DNA of 7,566 bases. Origin: Patescibacteria group bacterium UBA1875 (lineage in GTDB: Bacteria; Patescibacteriota; CPR2; UBA1875). The stretch spans positions 1,014 to 8,579 of the forward strand of contig DDHN01000006.1 of assembly GCA_002338125.1 (NCBI GenBank). The letters run 5' to 3'. Below the pieces are notes generated by a model. The model had not been told where the DNA came from. It saw only the letters and a list, made by a program, of their open reading frames with translations, and searched no databases. Made by a program: the position numbers and the translations under genes. The stretch's first letter is position 1. The number at the start of each line of letters is the position of its first letter. Of this stretch, positions 3,991-7,566 are shown in pieces.

Positions 3991-4791
3991 ATGTCAAAAA
4001 TTGGAATATTTGATTCTGGCTTTGGCGGGCTAACTGTTTTAAGTGGCATCAGAAAGGCTTTGCCTCAATATGATTATTTGTATTTAGGGGATAGTGCCAG
4101 AGCTCCTTATGGTAGTCGTTCCCAAGAAATTATTTATGAATTTACTAAGCAGGCAGTAGATTTTCTTTTCAAAAAGGGCTGTGAAATTATTGTTTTGGCC
4201 TGTAACACGGCATCGTCAGAAGCGCTTCGAAAAATCCAACAAGAATATCTACTGACTCATTATCCCAAAAAACGAGTTTTAGGGGTGGTTATCCCAGCTT
4301 GTGAGGCAGCAGTAGAAAAGGGTTACAAAAAAGTTGGTATCATGGCCACTACTAGCACAATACAGTCAGGCTCTTATGAAAGAGAGATTAAAAAGCTAAA
4401 TAAGGATATAGTAGTTGTGGGTCAGTCTTGTCCGTTACTTGTACCTATTATTGAATCTGGTGACATCTCTTTTGATTTATTGCCAATTGTTTTAAAGGAT
4501 TATATTAAAAACTTTTTAGATGTAGAGGCTATTATTCTTGGTTGTACTCATTATGAGATTATAGAAAAAAAGATAGCCGATAGCGTTAATAATATTCCAG
4601 TAATCAGCCAATCGGCGATTGTAGCTGATAAATTTAAGGATTATCTTAGAAGACATAAGGAGATTGAAAATAAGCTTTCTAGGAATGAAAGTATAAAATA
4701 TTATTCAACTGATATTACTGACAAATTCAAAAGGTTTGGTGAAAAAATTGTAGGCGAAAAGCTTGAAGTTGAGAAAGTAGAACTTATTTAA
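3991..4791 (+). CDS. murI: Glutamate racemase
   Basis: Converts L-glutamate to D-glutamate in the cytoplasm without cofactor, supplying the D-Glu used by MurD in peptidoglycan precursors. The 266 aa are a normal family length and cover both Asp/Glu racemase lobes. Motifs in order: DSGFGGLTV (8-16, catalytic Asp8 and Ser9), YLGD (31-34), PYG (39-41), ACNTAS with catalytic Cys71 (70-75), the region around SGSYER (126-131), and GCTHY with the second catalytic Cys185 and His187 (184-188). The first in-frame ATG is used. It has no ribosome binding site but a TATAAT 6 nt upstream, indicating a leaderless message. It is divergent from the tRNA cluster and convergent with murD, with the two stop codons sharing the 8-bp overlap 4784-4791. 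No terminator is visible at its end, so transcription may run into antisense murD. The assignment is secure. Confidence 0.97.
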   Translation: MSKIGIFDSGFGGLTVLSGIRKALPQYDYLYLGDSARAPYGSRSQEIIYEFTKQAVDFLFKKGCEIIVLACNTASSEALRKIQQEYLLTHYPKKRVLGVVIPACEAAVEKGYKKVGIMATTSTIQSGSYEREIKKLNKDIVVVGQSCPLLVPIIESGDISFDLLPIVLKDYIKNFLDVEAIILGCTHYEIIEKKIADSVNNIPVISQSAIVADKFKDYLRRHKEIENKLSRNESIKYYSTDITDKFKRFGEKIVGEKLEVEKVELI

Positions 4792-6166
4792 AATACTTTT
4801 TTACTAACTTATTGAATTGGTACCCTCGGTCAAATTCGTTATTAAACTTTTCAAAGCTAGCGGCACCAGGTGAAAAAACAATTATGCCTTCATGTATTTC
4901 TTTTGAAACTGTCATAATGATTTCTTCTAAATTTTCGAAAGCTCGAACTTGATTTGTTTTTAGATAAGGAGCCGGTAGTTTTTCAATGAGCTTATTGGTC
5001 CCAGAACCAGTAAGCAAATACAAATGTTCTGGCTTTACAGTTATTGAAATAGTTTTAGCCAGTTTCTTGAAGTCAAGTTCTTTATCTGTGCCGCCGGTAA
5101 TCAAACAGAGGTTAGGATCGTTAAACTTATTTACAGCAGCTATTGTTGCTTCTGGACTAGTACCAGCTGAGTCGTTTATGATCTTTAACCTTTTCTTGTT
5201 ATACGCTATCTGTTGCCTAAAAAGAGGGTTCTTTAAATTTTTGGTTTTTTTAAAAATATTGGTCCAACTAACTCCATAAAGATTTGCAGCAAGAGAGGCA
5301 AACATAAAATTATACTTCTCATGGGGGGCAAGATCATTGACTGTCCCAACTTCTTTTCGAGATTTAGAGTTTTTTTGGTAAACTCTTCCTTCTTTGATAT
5401 AAAGGCCATCCTTGTTTGCTGGTAATTCCTTCAAAGAAACATAATATATTCTACCTTTTGGTTTATCTTTTTCTATTTTTCTTGTTGTTGGTTCATCATT
5501 ATTTAAAATCAAAATATCCTCTTCGGTTTGACCAGAATATATAAGTTTTTTCATTTTGAAATATTTTTCAAAAGTTTTGTAACGGTTCAAGTGATCGGTA
5601 TAGACGTTAGTGATGATAGCGATATTCGGGGAACGGTCATTTCTTGTAATATGCTCTAATTGAAAAGAAGAAAGCTCCAATACATAAACACTAGTTTTTT
5701 GATCAATAATTTTAAAGAGCCCAGCTTTAGGTACATTCCCTCCCAAAACAGAGTCTGTTATAAAACAGTTAATCCAAGTAGCAATAGTTGTTTTGCCCCT
5801 GGTGCCGGTAATACCGATAAGGTCCCCAGTAAACTTATTATCCTCTAATTGTTTAAGAAAGTAGGTATAGTCTGTATAATATTCTTTTTTTAGTTCCTTG
5901 ATTCTTTTTACTAGTGGAGAAAAAGCCGAAACGGCTGGATTCAAAATAATGATATCAGCTTTTTTCAATTCTGATTCTGGGTTCCTGCCTAATACAAAAC
6001 GAATATTTTCGGGTAGCTTTTGAATCGTTTTTCTGAGTTCTTCTTTGCTCCGCAAGTCCGTAATGGTAAGTATAGCACCTTTTTTTATCAAATATTTGGC
6101 TGTTGATAATCCGCCTCCGAGCAATCCTAAACCAACTAGCAAAACTTTTTTGTTTTTTAAATCCAT
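4784..6166 (-). CDS. murD: UDP-N-acetylmuramoyl-L-alanine--D-glutamate ligase
   Basis: An ATP-dependent cytoplasmic Mur ligase that adds D-glutamate to UDP-MurNAc-L-alanine, the second amino acid of the peptidoglycan stem. The 460 aa match the usual length, and all three domains are visible. The N-terminal Rossmann fold has VGLGLLGGG (11-19). The central ATPase has GITGTRGKTT (118-127, P-loop), ELSSFQLE (164-171), NVYTDHLNRY (187-196) and a Lys206 that aligns with the carboxylated lysine of the family. The C-terminal domain has NDSAGTSPEAT (331-341), TGGTDKELDF (357-366) and FSPGAASFEKFNNEFDRG (431-448). Oddities are Arg for the usual Asn in GTNGKT and NDSAGTSP in place of NDSKATN, so it is a divergent member. 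MurD-type substrate choice is inferred from the N-terminal fold and the SPGAASFEKF signature; another Mur ligase is less likely. The ATG lacks a Shine-Dalgarno, and a TATAAT lies 7 nt upstream. Confidence 0.9.
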   Translation of the reverse strand: MDLKNKKVLLVGLGLLGGGLSTAKYLIKKGAILTITDLRSKEELRKTIQKLPENIRFVLGRNPESELKKADIIILNPAVSAFSPLVKRIKELKKEYYTDYTYFLKQLEDNKFTGDLIGITGTRGKTTIATWINCFITDSVLGGNVPKAGLFKIIDQKTSVYVLELSSFQLEHITRNDRSPNIAIITNVYTDHLNRYKTFEKYFKMKKLIYSGQTEEDILILNNDEPTTRKIEKDKPKGRIYYVSLKELPANKDGLYIKEGRVYQKNSKSRKEVGTVNDLAPHEKYNFMFASLAANLYGVSWTNIFKKTKNLKNPLFRQQIAYNKKRLKIINDSAGTSPEATIAAVNKFNDPNLCLITGGTDKELDFKKLAKTISITVKPEHLYLLTGSGTNKLIEKLPAPYLKTNQVRAFENLEEIIMTVSKEIHEGIIVFSPGAASFEKFNNEFDRGYQFNKLVKKYFK

Positions 6167-6173
6167 AGCTATT

Positions 6174-6200
6174 ATTATATACCATCTCTTGATCTTTCAA
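6174..6200 (-). promoter_or_regulatory. murD promoter, leaderless geometry
   Basis: On the minus strand, TATAAT (6174-6179) ends 7 nt before the murD ATG. TTGAAA (6195-6200) lies 15 nt upstream of it, which is shorter than ideal. Transcription would start within a base or two of the start codon. No Shine-Dalgarno is present. Confidence 0.6.
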
Positions 6201-6218
6201 AATTTAGCAAAAAAGCTC

Positions 6219-6247
6219 TTGCATTTGTGGATAACTTATTGTACAAT
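6219..6247 (+). promoter_or_regulatory. Candidate promoter of the 23S rRNA leader
   Basis: TTGCAT (6219-6224), 17-nt spacer, TACAAT (6242-6247). The -10 matches 5 of 6 positions, and the -35 has only TTG in common with consensus. It is the only reasonable plus-strand promoter I find between murD and the 23S gene, and it diverges from the murD promoter. Confidence 0.5.
6226..6234 (-). promoter_or_regulatory. DnaA box inside the candidate rRNA promoter
   Basis: TGTGGATAA is the exact reverse complement of the consensus DnaA box TTATCCACA. It lies in the spacer between the putative -35 and -10 boxes, so bound DnaA would compete with RNA polymerase. A single box is not an origin, and a chance match in AT-rich DNA is possible. 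Confidence 0.45.
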
Positions 6248-6270
6248 TTTTCTTGCTAATTAAGGATTTG

Positions 6271-6324
6271 ATGATGGTACGGAACAACAACTCAATAACA
6301 GGAGGCGAAGAAAACGAAAGATAA
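6271..6324 (+). CDS. Possible 17-aa leader peptide upstream of 23S rRNA
   Basis: A short frame, MMVRNNNSITGGEENER, begins 23 nt after the putative -10 box. It has a Shine-Dalgarno-like AAGGA (6262-6266) placed 4 nt before the first ATG and 7 nt before the second. The stop TAA is followed 31 nt later by an intrinsic terminator, which resembles the layout of a leader-peptide attenuator. There is no run of one amino acid strong enough to name a sensed substrate; three Asn codons in a row are the only bias. A translated peptide before a non-coding rRNA would be unusual, so this may equally be a small independent gene or chance. No homologue is recognised. Confidence 0.3.
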   Translation: MMVRNNNSITGGEENER

Positions 6325-6355
6325 ACACTAGTTCAAATTGTGCCCGCTTTTCTTA

Positions 6356-6380
6356 CCGCCTAGACAAGGCGGATTTTTTA
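6356..6380 (+). terminator. Intrinsic terminator in the 23S leader
   Basis: CCGCCT (6356-6361), loop AGACA and AGGCGG (6367-6372) form a perfect GC-rich stem followed by ATTTTTTA. It lies about 110 nt after the candidate promoter and 230 nt before the 23S gene, so it would end a short transcript unless antitermination lets polymerase through. Confidence 0.8.
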
Positions 6381-6444
6381 TCCCAAGCAATAAGTAACAA
6401 GTAGCAAAATAGTTTGTATCTTGAAACTTGCGGCTTGAGGGCAG

Positions 6445-6468
6445 CAGGACACCTTGACAACTGAATAT
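6445..6468 (+). promoter_or_regulatory. boxA-like rRNA antitermination element
   Basis: The stretch with ACCTTGACAACTGAATA (6451-6467) closely resembles the boxA region found before 23S genes in rRNA spacers, for example the CTTTGAAAACTGAATA type of Gram-positive bacteria. Such elements recruit Nus factors to prevent premature termination. It lies after the terminator at 6356-6380, so it can act only on polymerase that has already passed it. Confidence 0.55.
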
Positions 6469-6491
6469 ATAAGGTAGAAAAAAGCAATTTC

Positions 6492-6512
6492 CTCTTAAGC
6501 AATGCTTAAGAG
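6492..6512 (+). other. Palindromic hairpin in the 23S leader
   Basis: CTCTTAAGCA (6492-6501) and TGCTTAAGAG (6503-6512) are perfect inverted repeats around one base. They could form a leader hairpin or bind a dimeric protein. There is no U-tract, so it is not a terminator. Confidence 0.5.
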
Positions 6513-6526
6513 ATGAAATAAATAGT

Positions 6527-6596
6527 AATTTGTAGCTTTTAGCTTCAAATTGCTAGTCAAGTGGTTCCGTTTTGCTCTCTTGGGGTAAAGCGGAAC
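6527..6596 (+). other. Two processing-type stem-loops just before 23S
   Basis: The first is AATTTG-t-AGC (6527-6536) pairing with GCT-t-CAAATT (6542-6551). The second is GTTCCGTTTT (6564-6573) pairing with AAAGCGGAAC (6587-6596), ten pairs including one G-U. They sit 17-60 nt before the 23S 5' end, where precursor rRNA is normally folded and cut. The expected pairing partner for a long 23S processing stem would be downstream of the window. Confidence 0.45.
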
Positions 6597-6613
6597 TATT
6601 CGAGATTTAAGTT

Positions 6614-7566
6614 GGTTAAGAGCATATGGTGGATGCCTTGGAATCTTGGGCCGATGAAGGACGTGGTAGCCTGCGATAAGCCTCGGGGAGCTGGCAAACA
6701 AGCTTTGATCCGTGGGTTTCCGAATGGGGTAACCTGACTGAATTAATCCTCAGTCAACCTTACTTGAAATTAATTAGAGTAAGTGTAGGGCACTCAGCGA
6801 ACTGAAACATCTTAGTAGCTGAAGGAAAAGAAAACAACCGTGAGCACCAAAGTAGTGGTGAGCGAAATGGTGTTAGCCAAAACCTTTATTACGTAATAGC
6901 CTGTGGGCGTTGTAATACGGGTGTTGTGAGATAGATCTCTTACTGATTAAGTAAGCTGATATCAGATGGGTTAGCCTATCTGATATCAGGAGAAGTAACC
7001 ACAGACACTTCATAAGGTAAAAAAACAAGCAATTTAGTGGAACGAACTTGGAAAAGACGGCCATAGAGGGTGACAGCCCCGTACATAAAAAATTCTTGTC
7101 CTTATAGATCTAGACTCTAGTAGCGCGGAACACGTGAAATTCTGCGTGAATCTGGGAGGACCACCTCCCAAGGCTAATTACTCAAGATTACCGATAGTGA
7201 ACAAGTACTGTGAAGGAAAGGTGAAAAGAACCCCGGTGAGGGGAGTGAAATAGAATCTGAAATCGTATGCTTACTAGGTGTCAGAGCAGATTTATTCTGT
7301 GATGGCGTGCCTTTTGTAGAATGAGCCAACGAGTTATCGTAAAACGCAAGGTTAAGAAGTTACGCTTCGGAGCCGAAGGGAAACCGAGTCTTAATAGGGC
7401 GAATTAGTGTTTTGCGATAGACCCGAAACCGAGTGACCTAACCATGGGCAGGCTGAAGCGGCGTTAACCCGTCGTGGAGGGCCGAACCCACGCACGTTGC
7501 AAAGTGCGGGGATGACCTGTGGTTAGCGGAGAAATTCCAATCGAACTCGGAGATAGCTGGTTCTCC
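6614..7566 (+). rRNA. rrl: 23S ribosomal RNA, 5' part (continues past window)
   Basis: The RNA of the large ribosomal subunit. The 5' end is set by GGTTAAG, as in E. coli. Highly conserved blocks follow in order: GGTGGATGCC (6629-6638), CGATGAAGGACGTG, TTTCCGAATGGGG, GAACTGAAACATC, GGGTGACAGCCCCGTA (7069-7084), ACCGATAGTGAAC, GAAAAGAACCCCGG, GGAGCCGAAGGGAAACCGAG (7370-7389), ATAGACCCGAAACC, and GGAGATAGCTGGTTCTCC at the very end, which corresponds to about E. coli position 815. The window holds about 953 nt of this portion, some 135 more than E. coli, most of it in one variable stretch of domain I (about 6880-7035). Open frames predicted across it on either strand are artefacts. No 16S gene precedes it, and the tRNA-Ile/tRNA-Ala spacer pair lies elsewhere in the window. 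Confidence 0.97.
6927..6989 (+). other. Expansion segment in 23S domain I with a 15-bp hairpin
   Basis: Within the 23S gene, three hairpins stand in a row: GAGAT-AG-ATCTC (6928-6939), CTTACT-gatta-AGTAAG (6939-6955), and a 15-bp stem (6956-6970 / 6975-6989, one G-U) capped by TTAG. They fall between blocks equivalent to about E. coli positions 260 and 285, where E. coli has only a short connection. Translation or intron features are absent. Confidence 0.7.

Noticed and set aside
6248..6380. tmRNA, SRP RNA, 6S RNA or riboswitch between murD and 23S
   Set aside because: I looked for the SRP tetraloop region, a tmRNA tag frame ending in Ala residues and alanyl acceptor, and common riboswitch cores, and found none. 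The stretch is left as leader or small gene of unknown nature.
6873..7064. 63-aa and 68-aa minus-strand open frames over the 23S gene and its leader
   Set aside because: They lie on the antisense of a clear rRNA gene and lack ribosome binding sites.

Overview
This is an AT-rich bacterial window (roughly one-third G+C by eye). The low G+C, the divergent but motif-complete MurD, a small gene squeezed between two tRNA genes, near-leaderless promoters, and a 23S rRNA gene with an expanded domain I and no adjacent 16S gene are all compatible with a reduced-genome lineage such as Patescibacteria (CPR). That placement is an inference; no marker here proves it.

Left third (1-3510): a tandem array. 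Five copies of an intergenic repeat carry the core TGGTGGAC at about 78, 767, 1700, 2543/2654 and 3510. The full copies hold, on the minus strand, a tRNA-3'-end-like GTCCACCA, a small terminator hairpin and a conserved extended -10 promoter. Three of these promoters drive three related minus-strand genes (229, 205 and 210 aa). Each encodes a short cytosolic tail, one membrane helix, a coiled coil or linker and a C-terminal domain that differs from copy to copy, and each gene has its own terminator. In the leftmost unit a plus-strand hsp20 gene sits where a fourth such gene would be expected. It has a sigma70-type promoter and a near-perfect CIRCE operator, which predicts HrcA control. The start of the window is itself the upstream half of another unit, so a further paralogue probably lies just outside.

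Middle (3510-3920): a minus-strand tRNA-Ile(GAT), 79-aa membrane protein, tRNA-Ala(TGC) cluster. The coding gene has only 15 nt on one side and 3 nt on the other, so tRNA processing would define its mRNA. The Ile-Ala pair is the one usually found inside the 16S-23S spacer; here it stands apart from the rRNA. The repeats of the left third share the 3' end of this tRNA-Ala and its terminator, so the array appears to have grown out of this locus.

Right-middle (3991-6166): murI (glutamate racemase) and murD (D-glutamate-adding ligase) are convergent and overlap by 8 bp. They perform two consecutive D-glutamate steps of peptidoglycan precursor synthesis. Both have a TATAAT -10 box only 6-7 nt before ATG, which implies leaderless mRNAs.

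Right end (6167-7566): a promoter-like site containing a perfect DnaA box, a 17-codon open frame with Shine-Dalgarno, an intrinsic terminator, a boxA-like element and several hairpins lead into the 5' third of a 23S rRNA gene. That gene carries an insertion of about 120 nt relative to E. coli, including a 15-bp hairpin. There is no 16S gene upstream, so the rRNA genes appear unlinked.
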